Notes: generated by a model not told the origin, from the sequence alone. Numbered from the stretch's first letter, positions 8,352 through 17,436 are shown. The stretch: DNA of 64,000 nt from CBDBLK01 sp965215445 (GCA_965215445.1 CBDCDT010000002.1:1054001-1118000), one strand, 5' to 3'. Translations and numbers: made by a program.

Positions 8352-9281
8352 CTAATAAAGTTGAACAAAGTCGCCTTCTAAAATGGCACCACCCGAATGG
8401 AGAATGGCAATGGCGCCATCGGGGCCGAAATAGTCGATAACCTCAATGGTTCCTTTGACTTCTCCTTTGGATACTCCAATCATGGCGCCGGTTTCGGGAT
8501 CGTAAATTTCTTGCCCCTCAGTAATAACTTTGAGTATATCGCTGATTTGAAGGCCACTGTTGCGGCCGGCATTAATATAGACTTTGTTGCCGATAATTTT
8601 GGCAACTCTTCCAGTCCAGTTCAGTTTGGAAGAAACGTCTAAAATTTCAGGGACACTTTTTCTGGCTGCCACTTTGACCGTGTAGCGCAGGAGTTCACGC
8701 CTGTAGGCCAGGTGGTTTTCGCGATTTTGGGTAAATAAACGAAGTGCTGAATCGTTGGCGTGACTGTGGATGGTTTGGTTATAAATTTCTTTATTGCTGT
8801 TGACATCAAAAACGCGGATTTCAACTTTGGATTCACTATAGGATTTGGTTTTGCGGATAAGGCCGATTTCATCGGTTCTCTCTCGGATGCGTGCCTCTAA
8901 AACTCTTCCAAAGACGATGAAGTTGATTCCGGCGGTTTTGGCCTGGCGAGATAATTGGGTTAAGTGTCCTCCTCCACCGGCATAAATTTTTTTGGAATTT
9001 CCAAAGATTTTTTCGGAGGTAGAATCGACAATAAATTGGCCACTTCCGGCCAATTCTCGTCTCAATTCCTCTGCCGCGACGATGCCTAAGTCATTCCCAC
9101 CGTAGGGCGATTCATTGAGGAAGGAGAGTAGAACCAGTTTTTTTTTCATTCCATCAAAAAGGTTTTTGGCCATCCGGTTTGCGGGGGCAGATTGTTGGAG
9201 AGTTGGATGGCGCCCTCCCCTCTCTAGTACGGGGCCGGAGCAGCCGAAGATGAGAATGAGCATAAAAATTTTTTTTACCAT
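8352..9281 (-). CDS. FlgT/CsgG-like lipoprotein
   Basis: 309-residue predicted lipoprotein (signal with lipobox LIFGC). After the lipobox comes an alpha/beta domain (KKLVLLSF...GIVAAEELRREL...INFIVFGRVLEARI) like the TolB-N/CsgG fold seen in FlgT and CsgG. The C-terminal 90 residues (GRVAKIIGNKVYINAGRNSG, DILKV, GTIEVIDYFG) match the FlgT C-terminal domain pattern. No flagellar or curli genes are near, so the precise role is unknown; an envelope assembly or secretion role is inference. GTG at 9290 and ATG at 9281 are both possible; AAAAGG fits the ATG. The longer form overlaps the upstream gene by four bases. Confidence 0.65.
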   Translation of the reverse strand: MVKKIFMLILIFGCSGPVLERGGRHPTLQQSAPANRMAKNLFDGMKKKLVLLSFLNESPYGGNDLGIVAAEELRRELAGSGQFIVDSTSEKIFGNSKKIYAGGGGHLTQLSRQAKTAGINFIVFGRVLEARIRERTDEIGLIRKTKSYSESKVEIRVFDVNSNKEIYNQTIHSHANDSALRLFTQNRENHLAYRRELLRYTVKVAARKSVPEILDVSSKLNWTGRVAKIIGNKVYINAGRNSGLQISDILKVITEGQEIYDPETGAMIGVSKGEVKGTIEVIDYFGPDGAIAILHSGGAILEGDFVQLY

Positions 9282-9286
9282 CACGA

Positions 9287-10639
9287 TCACCTTTTGTTTG
9301 ATTTAGTGGATTCTATGGAGTTTGTTTGTTCTGTGTCTATATATTCAAGGGCCATTTTAAGAGGGTTTTGAGGATTGTAAATTTTAACTGAAAGATGGGG
9401 TGAAATATGCCGGTTGTTGAGTGATAGTAATACAGCTTTTACTTTTTTTAGATCGCCTAAAAATTTTAGTGATACATTCACCCCCGTCTGAGAATAATTT
9501 TCGAGCTTCGGTGAAAATTGATGGGCGATGCCTTTTTCTCCGAGTGCCTTCATTAAAGTTAGGACATCTCCAATATTGCGGTAGGGGGCAATGCTGAGGA
9601 GAACTTTTGATTTGGGAGGAGGCAATGTCTTGAGGGTTTGAGGGAATTTTTTGAGGGTATTCAAAGGCATATTGTAAATAAATCCGCTTAACTGGCCGCT
9701 GAGTTGGCCGATTGAAGCGGTATTGTAGCTTTTGCGTACTGGGGAAAAAGCTTGGTAGAGGACGATTTTTTGTCCACTTAAATCAATTAGTGCGAGGTCA
9801 CCTTGAATTTTATATTCGCGTTTTTGAAAGAGCGTATCTTCTTCTGTTCGGGTGACAGTAAAGTGTAGTTTGGCCCACAAACTGGAAGGATATTGAGCGG
9901 AGAGCGTTTCGGAAGCTGTTTGCATGTATGCGTTTAGTGTAGAGAAAGTTGCCTCGTCGGTTATAACGACATTTTGGATTTGAAGATTTTGGGATTTTGC
10001 GTATTCAATAATTTCTTTCTTCCAGCGTTCAAGTATTGCCGAAGTAAAACTTGATTCGATATCTGTTCCCATTTCGTTCCAACTCATATTTTCAAGTTGA
10101 AAGTCAACGCTTAGATAAAGAGTTTGAAAATTGCTTTCTTTTGTTTCAGTAGTAAAGTCGAGATAGATTCGGTGCAATATGTTCCGGTTGACTTTTGCCT
10201 GAACTGATATTGTGTGGGCCTTGGGGAAACGTGGTGATCGTGAAGTTTTTTTGATGGAGTATTGGCCGATCGCTCTGTGAATGTTGGCATAGTTTCTTTG
10301 CAGTGTTTTGCGTTTTATACGGAGTGCTTTTTTTAATTCTTTTCTTTTTTCAACGCCATACCGTTCTTCCAATTTTGTTTTTGTAGGTTCAAAAAATTGA
10401 TTGAATTTTTGATCATAGCGCAACCAAAACAGATCGGCATCGAATCCCAGAGTTTTTAATTCTTTGGAGAGGATATTTTTAAAGGCGGAAGCTAGCAGTT
10501 GATTTCTGATAAAATTAAGGCCGTCGCCTTCTTCAGAAGTAAAATGCCCTTCGCCACTGATATACTGAGATCGGTTGGTCTGGCCATAGACATGGATTAT
10601 CAAAAACATGAAGAGGGCCAGTATGGAGATTTTTTGCAT
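9287..10639 (-). CDS. secreted protein upstream of FlgT-like lipoprotein
   Basis: 450 residues with a clear Sec signal peptide (hydrophobic core then HVYGQ). The region after it (ISGEGHFTSEEGDGLNFIRNQLLASAFKNILSKEL) resembles the start of the LPP20/FlgT N-terminal domain, in which a GxG-rich strand is followed by a helix. Repeated alpha/beta units follow, with a Lys/Arg-rich helix at about 85-115. No catalytic motif is seen. ATG at 10639 has AGGAAG in front. It sits 20 bases downstream of dnaE and overlaps or nearly touches the lipoprotein gene, so the two envelope proteins probably act together. Confidence 0.6.
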   Translation of the reverse strand: MQKISILALFMFLIIHVYGQTNRSQYISGEGHFTSEEGDGLNFIRNQLLASAFKNILSKELKTLGFDADLFWLRYDQKFNQFFEPTKTKLEERYGVEKRKELKKALRIKRKTLQRNYANIHRAIGQYSIKKTSRSPRFPKAHTISVQAKVNRNILHRIYLDFTTETKESNFQTLYLSVDFQLENMSWNEMGTDIESSFTSAILERWKKEIIEYAKSQNLQIQNVVITDEATFSTLNAYMQTASETLSAQYPSSLWAKLHFTVTRTEEDTLFQKREYKIQGDLALIDLSGQKIVLYQAFSPVRKSYNTASIGQLSGQLSGFIYNMPLNTLKKFPQTLKTLPPPKSKVLLSIAPYRNIGDVLTLMKALGEKGIAHQFSPKLENYSQTGVNVSLKFLGDLKKVKAVLLSLNNRHISPHLSVKIYNPQNPLKMALEYIDTEQTNSIESTKSNKR

Positions 10640-10659
10640 CTTACACTTCCTGGTGTGCG

Positions 10660-13600
10660 CTAGATTTTTTCACCTACAATAAATTGAACCGAGTTATGGT
10701 TAAAAAGCTGGTTGATTTGAGCTGCCATTTGAGGGTTGGGGTTGACCAGAAAATCTTTTCCCAACGGCATTTTTGCCTGACCATCTTGTGATTTAAAAAT
10801 GAGTTGTGTGGGAACACTCCCCCGGTAGCTTAAAATAATTTGTTTAAACCGTTCCAAAGTTTGAGGCGTCGTTTTTTCAGCGTTGACGCTAATTTGAACG
10901 CGAACAACTTTTTCTTCAGTGACATTTTTGAGAGGTTGAATTTTGTTGGGGAAAAATTTTCGAGTATCTTCTGCAAGATTGATGTGTCCTGAAAGAATAA
11001 GCATTTCCTCACTTTCCAAGACCGTTTCATATTGGGCAAAAGTTTTGGGAAAGATAATACATTCAATTTTGCCACTCAAGTCTTCGAGAGTGGCAAAACA
11101 CATACGGTCACCTTTTCTGGTGAGAACTTTTTTGCACGAAGATAGCATGCCTGCCAAAGTCATATTCCGCTTGCCCGTTCCGGGGAGGTCGGGAATTTTG
11201 GAAATTTCCATCGAGCTGACTTGGGAGATAATATCTTGAACGTGATTGAGCGGGTGTCCAGAAACGTAAATTCCCATCAATTCGCGCTCGTAAGTCAGTT
11301 TTTCATGGTCTTCAAAATCTTTTTGATGAATAATATTGAGTCGGTCTTTGACAACTTCGTGATCGCTTTCTTCGTTGGCAAACAAGCTGACTTGTCCAAG
11401 CTTTTTTTCCTCCTGGCGTTTAACCCCGTGCACATGAATAATTTGCCGGTTTTCCAACATGGTTCTGCGGTTGATGCTTTCGCACAAATCAAAGGCACCA
11501 ACTCTAATCAGAGACTCAATCATTTTTCTGTGGCACAATTTCAAGTCGACTCTTTCGTAGAAGTCGATGATTCCCTTGAAGGGGCCGTTGGCCTTGCGTT
11601 CTTCAACAAGAGATTCAACAGCACCTACGCCAACGTGTTTAACTGCTCCCATGCCAAAGCGAATGTGGTCATCGACCACATTGAAATACCACAGGGATTG
11701 GTTGATGTCGGGCGGAAGAACCTTGATACCATAATTGAGAGCATCGTTAATGTAGAGAGTAACCTTGTCTGTGTTGGACAGTTCGGCAGAAAGGAGGGCC
11801 GCAAAAAAGGGAGCAGTGTAATAGTGCTTAAGAAATGCCGTTTGATAGGCGATGACTGCGTAGGCGACGGCGTGAGATTTATTGAATCCATATTCTGCGA
11901 AGTTGGCCATCAATTGGTAGAGTTCCACCGATTTATTTTGATCAAATCCCCTCTCACTGGCACCTTTGAGGAATATCTCGCGGTGTTCTTCAATTAAATC
12001 GGCCTTCTTTTTTCCCATCGCCTTGCGTAGAATATCTGCTTGTCCCAGGGAGTAACCGGCCACAATTTGGGCGATCTTCATCACCTGCTCTTGATAGACA
12101 ATAACGCCGTAGGTGTCGCGCAGAACTTCTTCCAATTGGGGAAAGGGAAAAGTCATTTGTTTATGGCCGTGTTTGATGGCAATAAAATCGTCGACCATGC
12201 CCGAATTGAGTGGCCCGGGCCGATAGAGGGCATTGATAGCGGTGATGTCTTCCAAACTGTCGGGGCCTAAGTTCTTACACAATTCCGTCATACCGGAGGA
12301 TTCAAGTTGGAATACTCCCTGCGTTTCTCCACGGGAAATGAGTTCATAAACTTTACTGTCTTTGATGTCGATCTTTTCAATATCAAACTGGGGATCGAGT
12401 TCGCGCCGGATGAGCTTTTGGGCCTGGTCGATGACGGTAAGTGTTTTCAGCCCCAAAAAGTCGAATTTGACCAAGCCGACCTGTTCTGCAAAATCTTTAT
12501 CAAATTGAATGACTTTCTCATCCTTGGCACCCTTGAAGAGCGGGCAGTATTCAACCAAAGGGCGATTGGTGATGACGACTCCGGCAGCGTGAATGCCAGC
12601 GTGACGGTAAAGGCCCTCCAGGCGCGTGGCTATTTCAAAGATGCGCTTGACACGCATATCTTCTTCGATGAGTTTGCGCAAGCGAGGTTCTTCATCATAG
12701 GCCCTCTTGAGAGTGATTTTTAATTCGTCGGGAATGAGTTTGGAGATGACGTCGGCCTCGGCAAAAGAAAGTCCAAAGACGCGGGCGACATCCTTGATCG
12801 CTGCTTTGGGTTGCAATTTTCCAAAGGTAATGATTTGTCCGACTTTTTCTTCGCCGTATTTTTTGGTTACATAATCAATGACTTGAGGTCGGCCGTTTTG
12901 GCAGAAGTCAATATCAAAGTCGGGCATTGAAATTCGTTCGGGATTGATAAAGCGTTCAAAGAGCAGATTGAAAGGCAAGGGGTTGATGTTGGTAATCTTT
13001 AGGGAATAGGCAACCAGTGATCCAACGCCGGAGCCGCGTCCCGGGCCTACGGGAATACCTTGCTTCAAAGACCAATTGACGAAATCGGAAACGATGAGAA
13101 AGTAACCGGCAAAGCCCATCTGGCAAATGGCCTTGATTTCGTATTCAAGCCTCTCTTCATACTTTGCTTTCAGTTTGGTTTCCCATTCATCGTCCTTTAT
13201 GAGATGGGTAAAATGCGGGCCGGAGAAGCGTTCAATCAGGCCTTCGCGCGCTTTTCGGGCAAAAAATTCATCAGCACTCTCACTGGTTTCGATGGGAAAA
13301 TCGGGAAGGTGATAAATTTGCTGTCCCTTTTCGTCCTTCCAATTTAAATGGATGGAACACTTGTCGGCGATGGCCAGTGTGTTGTCACAGGCCTCGGGAA
13401 TATAAGAAAAAGCACGACGCATTTCTTGGGGAGTCTTGAAATAGAATTCTTGAGAACTCATGCGCATACGCTTTTCATCGTTATAAGTTTTGCCGGTCTG
13501 AACACACAAGAGAACTTCTTGTGCCTGGGCATCTTCGGCAACCATATAGTGGCAATCGTTGGTGGCCACAACCTGAACATTATTTTTTTGAGCGTAAGCG

Positions 13601-14241
13601 ATCACTTTTTTATTGACGGCATCCTGTTCGGGGATGCCATTTTCTTGAATTTCAAGATAGAAATCGTCACCAAAAACGTTGTGTAGCTTGGCCACCGCTT
13701 TGCCCGCGCGGTCATCCTGGTTGGTAAAAAAATTGTAGCCAACTTCGCCTTTGAGGCAGGCGGTGGTGCAAATTAGGCCTTCTCCATATTTTTTGAGCAA
13801 TTCGAGATCGGCCCTGGGTTTGTAATAAAAACCCTCCATATAGGCCTGACTCAGGAGTTTGCACAGATTTTGGTATCCGGTATTGTTTTTGCACAAGAGA
13901 ATCAGGTGATGAATCTGTCGACCCGATTCCTCAGCATCCTGGGAAGAGACTGTTTGACTGCGTCTCGCTGCTTTTCGATCAAAACGAGAGCCGGGGGTAA
14001 AATAAATTTCCGAACCCAAAATGGGTTTGATTCCAGCAGCACGGCAACGGCCATAAAAATCAATCGCCCCAAACATATTGCCGTGGTCGGTTTGGGCGAT
14101 TGCCGGAACTTTAAGCTCTTTGGCGCGATGTATTAAGTCGGGCAACCGGATGGCCCCATCCAATAGTGAGTACTGAGTGTGTAGATGGAGGTGGACAAAA
14201 CTATCGGGGTGAGTTTCAAGAAGAGATGGATTTTGTTTCAT
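10660..14241 (-). CDS. dnaE: DNA polymerase III subunit alpha
   Basis: 1193-residue replicative polymerase. It starts with the PHP domain (HLHTQYSLLDGAI, QTDHGNMFGA), followed by the palm with catalytic aspartates in PDFDIDFC, fingers, a helix-hairpin-helix region around SLIRVGAF, and a C-terminal OB fold (TLAGMLSSCKKVLTRKGDRMCFATLEDLSG). The first gene of a four-gene minus-strand operon ending in pyrD. It is divergent from secE across a 320-base intergenic region. Nothing is missing compared with DnaE1 proteins of proteobacteria. Confidence 0.97.
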   Translation of the reverse strand: MKQNPSLLETHPDSFVHLHLHTQYSLLDGAIRLPDLIHRAKELKVPAIAQTDHGNMFGAIDFYGRCRAAGIKPILGSEIYFTPGSRFDRKAARRSQTVSSQDAEESGRQIHHLILLCKNNTGYQNLCKLLSQAYMEGFYYKPRADLELLKKYGEGLICTTACLKGEVGYNFFTNQDDRAGKAVAKLHNVFGDDFYLEIQENGIPEQDAVNKKVIAYAQKNNVQVVATNDCHYMVAEDAQAQEVLLCVQTGKTYNDEKRMRMSSQEFYFKTPQEMRRAFSYIPEACDNTLAIADKCSIHLNWKDEKGQQIYHLPDFPIETSESADEFFARKAREGLIERFSGPHFTHLIKDDEWETKLKAKYEERLEYEIKAICQMGFAGYFLIVSDFVNWSLKQGIPVGPGRGSGVGSLVAYSLKITNINPLPFNLLFERFINPERISMPDFDIDFCQNGRPQVIDYVTKKYGEEKVGQIITFGKLQPKAAIKDVARVFGLSFAEADVISKLIPDELKITLKRAYDEEPRLRKLIEEDMRVKRIFEIATRLEGLYRHAGIHAAGVVITNRPLVEYCPLFKGAKDEKVIQFDKDFAEQVGLVKFDFLGLKTLTVIDQAQKLIRRELDPQFDIEKIDIKDSKVYELISRGETQGVFQLESSGMTELCKNLGPDSLEDITAINALYRPGPLNSGMVDDFIAIKHGHKQMTFPFPQLEEVLRDTYGVIVYQEQVMKIAQIVAGYSLGQADILRKAMGKKKADLIEEHREIFLKGASERGFDQNKSVELYQLMANFAEYGFNKSHAVAYAVIAYQTAFLKHYYTAPFFAALLSAELSNTDKVTLYINDALNYGIKVLPPDINQSLWYFNVVDDHIRFGMGAVKHVGVGAVESLVEERKANGPFKGIIDFYERVDLKLCHRKMIESLIRVGAFDLCESINRRTMLENRQIIHVHGVKRQEEKKLGQVSLFANEESDHEVVKDRLNIIHQKDFEDHEKLTYERELMGIYVSGHPLNHVQDIISQVSSMEISKIPDLPGTGKRNMTLAGMLSSCKKVLTRKGDRMCFATLEDLSGKIECIIFPKTFAQYETVLESEEMLILSGHINLAEDTRKFFPNKIQPLKNVTEEKVVRVQISVNAEKTTPQTLERFKQIILSYRGSVPTQLIFKSQDGQAKMPLGKDFLVNPNPQMAAQINQLFNHNSVQFIVGEKI

Positions 14242-14315
14242 AAAGACTTTCTTGGGCCTTAAAAGGTCAGCATCTTCTTAAGAAAAACACGGCGGGCCTC
14301 AGTCGTCAAAGCAGA

Positions 14316-14378
14316 TAACGCATAAAGCATGAAAATGCCTTTATGCGCAATAAAAAACTTTGAAAATGCTATGCGTTA
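14316..14378 (+). promoter_or_regulatory. competing hairpins upstream of secE (possible RNA switch)
   Basis: Arm A (14319-14330, CGCATAAAGCAT) can pair with 14335-14347 to make a 12-pair stem with one bulged C and a GAAA tetraloop. The same arm, from 14316, can instead pair with 14366-14378 (ATGCTATGCGTTA), giving nine plus four pairs. The two right arms are a direct repeat of GAAAATGC..TATGCG. There is no U-tract, so it is not an ordinary terminator. Whether it is transcribed depends on the promoter position, which is unknown. Confidence 0.4.
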
Positions 14379-14441
14379 ATGGATGGCCAAGGACTTTAAA
14401 AAGAGGTATGAAGGGTAACGCTAAGAGGTGTGAGAAAAGGA

Positions 14442-14472
14442 TAGACAAAGCACACAATTTGTTGCATATAAG
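14442..14472 (+). promoter_or_regulatory. possible sigma-70 promoter for secE-nusG
   Basis: TAGACA (14442-14447) and TATAAG (14467-14472) are separated by 19 bases, slightly long for a sigma-70 promoter. It is the best match I see in the region and lies about 90 bases before the secE start. If it is the only promoter, the hairpins at 14316-14378 lie upstream of the transcript. Confidence 0.3.
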
Positions 14473-14562
14473 GATGATTCGCTAGAACTTAAGAGTCTGG
14501 AGTGGCCAACGTCGCCTTAACTCATGGCCCTTTGTTGTATCGTTCGTAATGGAGAAGTACTC

Positions 14563-14949
14563 ATGTCCGCTCTAAAGGCCGAGGACAGTAAAAAATGGAT
14601 TCGCTCTTTTGTTGCCATTGTCGCCGCTGTCAGTGGTTACCTCATTATTCAATTTATAGGGCAATTGGGAGAGTGGTTTGATTTGGAAGCAAAAGTTTCC
14701 AATTATATTTTGGTTTCCCAAGGTTTGGGGATATTGACTGGTTTGGGTGTCTTTCTTTTCACCATTAATCACAAGGCCGCAGCAGTTCATATGCAACAGG
14801 TTTACGAGGAATTGGTCAAAGTGATCTGGCCGGAAAACAATTCAGTTTTGAAATCTACAGTGGGAATTACAATAGGTCTGGCCATTATCGGGGGCGTTTT
14901 TGTGGCCGTGGATTTTGCTTTTAGTAAACTTTTGGAACTGGTGTACTGA
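14563..14949 (+). CDS. secE: preprotein translocase subunit SecE
   Basis: 128-residue inner-membrane subunit that clamps SecY in the Sec translocon. It has three hydrophobic segments, as in E. coli SecE, and the conserved amphipathic helix with EELVKVIWPENNSVLKST before the last one. ATG at 14563 is preceded by GGAGAAG; the frame is open upstream but lacks a better start. It is the first gene of the block and is followed six bases later by nusG, the usual partner order. Confidence 0.93.
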   Translation: MSALKAEDSKKWIRSFVAIVAAVSGYLIIQFIGQLGEWFDLEAKVSNYILVSQGLGILTGLGVFLFTINHKAAAVHMQQVYEELVKVIWPENNSVLKSTVGITIGLAIIGGVFVAVDFAFSKLLELVY

Positions 14950-14955
14950 GCAACG

Positions 14956-15639
14956 ATGAGCAATGAAATGATGAACGAAGAAAAAAATGAACTTGAGGAA
15001 GTCGCAACACTCGCTCCAGAGGGGGAAGTTGAGGCCGGGAAAGAGAAAGAGGAAGGTTCAGAAGAGGCCACTGATGGCGATTCTCTTCTGGCCAGTGGGG
15101 AAGGCCCCGAGTTTAAATGGTATATCGCCAAGACGATGACTGGTCAGGAAAACAAAGTTTCCCGTTCTCTACGCGAAAGGGTCGTTCAATTGGGAAAGAC
15201 CGAATTTTTTTCGAGAATTTTGGTACCCGAGGAAAGTGTCGTTTCTAACGCCGGGGGCAAAAAAAGAAAGATTAAGAAAAAGTTTTTTCCAGGTTATATC
15301 CTCATCAAGATGGTTATGAGTGATGACACATGGCACCTTGTGAATAGTATAACTAAAATTGCCGGTTTTGTAGGGGGAACACCGACAAAACCCCAACCCA
15401 TTTCCGATTCGGAAGCGACCTACATGACCAATCAGCTCGACGGGGGTATCGTACGCTCCCGCTCTTCAATCAATTTCTCCGAGGGAGAACAGGTCAAGGT
15501 TGTCGAGGGGCCGTTTGCCTCATTTGTGGGAACCGTGGAAGCGGTCAACGAAAAAGGCAGACTCAAGGTGAACGTTTTGATATTTGGGCGACCGACGCCG
15601 GTAGAATTAGATTTGTCTCAAGTTGAGAAAGTTTCGTAA
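14956..15639 (+). CDS. nusG: transcription termination/antitermination factor NusG
   Basis: 227 residues. The NGN domain starts at about residue 54 (KWYIAKTMTGQENKVSRSL) and binds RNA polymerase; the KOW domain is at the C-terminus (GEQVKVVEGPFASFVGTVEAV) and contacts Rho or ribosomal protein S10. In front of the NGN domain is an acidic, low-complexity extension of about 50 residues, rich in Glu, which E. coli NusG lacks. The gene follows secE by six bases and precedes rplK by 14, so all are likely cotranscribed. Confidence 0.96.
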   Translation: MSNEMMNEEKNELEEVATLAPEGEVEAGKEKEEGSEEATDGDSLLASGEGPEFKWYIAKTMTGQENKVSRSLRERVVQLGKTEFFSRILVPEESVVSNAGGKKRKIKKKFFPGYILIKMVMSDDTWHLVNSITKIAGFVGGTPTKPQPISDSEATYMTNQLDGGIVRSRSSINFSEGEQVKVVEGPFASFVGTVEAVNEKGRLKVNVLIFGRPTPVELDLSQVEKVS

Positions 15640-15653
15640 GGAAGGAGCTAGCA

Positions 15654-16082
15654 GTGGCCAAAAAAATTTCAGGTTTTATTAAATTGCAGATAGAGGCCGG
15701 GAAGGCCAATCCCTCACCGCCCATTGGGCCTGCTTTGGGCCAGAAGGGAGTGAATATTATGGAGTTTTGCAAGGCTTTCAATGCCAAAACCCAGAAGCAG
15801 GCCGGGCAAAAGCTCCCCACCATTATTACCGTCTACAGCGACCGCTCCTTTAGTTTTGTCACGAAAACTCCCCCGGCGAGCTGGTTTCTCAAAACCAAAC
15901 TCAAGCTCAAGTCGGGTTCACAGCGCCCGGGGCACGATGTTGCCGGCACTGTATCAGAGCAAGTTATTCGAGAGATCGTTGAAGGTAAAAGGCCCGACCT
16001 TACGGCCGCAGATGAGGCCGCAGGCATGAGAACGATTGAAGGTTCGGTTCGCTCCATGGGACTGAAGCTGGATTATAAGTAG
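15654..16082 (+). CDS. rplK: 50S ribosomal protein L11 (uL11)
   Basis: 142 residues, the normal length. The N-terminal domain (KLQIEAGKANPSPPIGPALGQ) contacts translation factors and the C-terminal domain binds the GTPase-associated centre of 23S rRNA. GTG start at 15654 with a strong AAGGAAGGAG site. Operon neighbours are nusG upstream and rplA downstream, the canonical order. Confidence 0.97.
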   Translation: MAKKISGFIKLQIEAGKANPSPPIGPALGQKGVNIMEFCKAFNAKTQKQAGQKLPTIITVYSDRSFSFVTKTPPASWFLKTKLKLKSGSQRPGHDVAGTVSEQVIREIVEGKRPDLTAADEAAGMRTIEGSVRSMGLKLDYK

Positions 16083-16097
16083 AACCGAGAGGCGAAG

Positions 16098-16802
16098 ATG
16101 AGAAAGAAGTCGAAAAAAATGCGAGAAGCTTTTGGTAAAATCGACCGGGAAAAGCTTTATTCTATTGACGCGGCGCTTGATTTGGCAAAGGAGGTTTCCT
16201 ACGTCAAATTTGATGAATCCGTCGATTTGGCCTTTCGCTTGGGGGTCGATCCGCGCAAAGCAGAGCAAATGATTCGTGGTTCGTTGGCTATGCCGGCCGG
16301 AACGGGTAAACAACTACGCATTTGTGTCATTACTTCGGGCGAAAAAGTGAAAATGGCCGAAGAGGCGGGAGCAGATTTTGTGGGTTCCGACGATATAGTG
16401 GCCAAAATTGCTGGAGGTTGGTTGGATTTTGATTGCGTTATCGCCTCTCCAGAAATGATGAGCAAGTTGGGACGTATCGGGCGCATTTTGGGGCCGCGTG
16501 GTCTGATGCCCAACCCTAAATTGGGAACGGTGACACCTGATGTTGTCAAAGCGATTGAGGAACAGAAGGCCGGCAAAGTGGAATACCGCACAGAGAAAAA
16601 TGGAATTGTTCACGTCGCTATTGGACGACGTTCTTTTTCGGGAGAACAATTGCGGCAAAATTTTAATGCCATTGTGACGGCCATAGTGAAAGCGCGGCCA
16701 GTGAGTGCCAAGGGAACCTATATGAGGTCATTGACCGTAAGTACAACGATGGGGCCGGGTATTCGAGTGGATACGATGGAGGCCATAGAGTTGGCCAGCT
16801 AG
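16098..16802 (+). CDS. rplA: 50S ribosomal protein L1 (uL1)
   Basis: 234 residues, full length, with the signature around GRIGRILGPRGLMPNPKLGT. L1 forms the mobile stalk that helps release E-site tRNA, and in E. coli it also represses its own operon by binding the mRNA leader. I did not find an obvious copy of the L1 rRNA-like site before rplK. Confidence 0.97.
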   Translation: MRKKSKKMREAFGKIDREKLYSIDAALDLAKEVSYVKFDESVDLAFRLGVDPRKAEQMIRGSLAMPAGTGKQLRICVITSGEKVKMAEEAGADFVGSDDIVAKIAGGWLDFDCVIASPEMMSKLGRIGRILGPRGLMPNPKLGTVTPDVVKAIEEQKAGKVEYRTEKNGIVHVAIGRRSFSGEQLRQNFNAIVTAIVKARPVSAKGTYMRSLTVSTTMGPGIRVDTMEAIELAS

Positions 16803-16838
16803 GGAAACGCAAGTCTTGGTTTTGGAGGTTAAAGAATT

Positions 16839-17384
16839 ATGTTGAGTCGTGCCAAAAAGACAGAGTTAGTAGCAGAGCTCAAAAAAGATATTGAGGGTGC
16901 CAAAGCAGTTTTTCTCACCAATTTCATTGGCATTTCCGCCGTTGAGACTGCGGAGGTGAGGAAAAAAATTCGCGGTGTTCAAGGCAAGGTCGTCATCACT
17001 CGTAACACGCTTTTTGCACGGGCGGCAGAAGGGACTTATGCCAAAGACCTGCTTTCAGAACTCAAAGGCCCCAACGCTTTGGCGATTGCCTTTGAAGATG
17101 CTCCCGCCGTGGCCAAAATCCTCAAGCAGGCGAAAGAGGATTTTGAAGTTGTGGAAATTAAGGGTGGCCATCTCGGAAGTGACCTCTTGGATGCGGCCCA
17201 AATAAAGGCCTTGGCCGATCTGCCCTCTCGTGAGCAGATGTTGGGAACTTTACTGGCCACTTTTATGGCCCCAGTGGCAACTTTTGCACGATTGTTGAAT
17301 ACTCTTAAAGATGAGTGTGAAAAGCAAGGTGTGGAAAGACCTGCCGATTTAAAAAATGAAAATAAAGCTGCGGAGGAAGCGTAG
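16839..17384 (+). CDS. rplJ: 50S ribosomal protein L10 (uL10)
   Basis: 181 residues. The N-terminal domain (LKKDIEGAKAVFLTNFIGISA...VVITRNTLFARAAEG) binds 23S rRNA. The C-terminal helix (about residues 135-165) is where L12 dimers dock. A good GGAGG-like site lies before the ATG at 16839. A short 52-base gap separates it from rplL. Confidence 0.96.
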   Translation: MLSRAKKTELVAELKKDIEGAKAVFLTNFIGISAVETAEVRKKIRGVQGKVVITRNTLFARAAEGTYAKDLLSELKGPNALAIAFEDAPAVAKILKQAKEDFEVVEIKGGHLGSDLLDAAQIKALADLPSREQMLGTLLATFMAPVATFARLLNTLKDECEKQGVERPADLKNENKAAEEA

Positions 17385-17436
17385 TTTGAAAATAAAAATA
17401 AGGATTGTAAAACAAATCGAAACGGGAGAATAGAAA

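Larger units (their letters stand above)
14242..14562. other. intergenic region between divergent dnaE and secE
   Basis: About 320 bases without a gene. It must hold the dnaE promoter and the promoter of the secE-nusG-rpl-rpo block. The visible structure is a set of three related repeats able to form two competing hairpins (14316-14378), plus a possible promoter at 14442-14472. I looked for a tRNA-Trp or tuf, often found just before secE, and found neither. Confidence 0.6.

Noticed and set aside
11221..11997. 258-codon plus-strand frame inside dnaE
   Set aside because: Shadow of the polymerase gene in the opposite strand; no recognisable protein features.
14319..14347. Intrinsic terminator upstream of secE
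   Set aside because: The hairpin is good but is followed by CAATAAAAAA on the plus strand, and neither strand has a U-tract in the right place.
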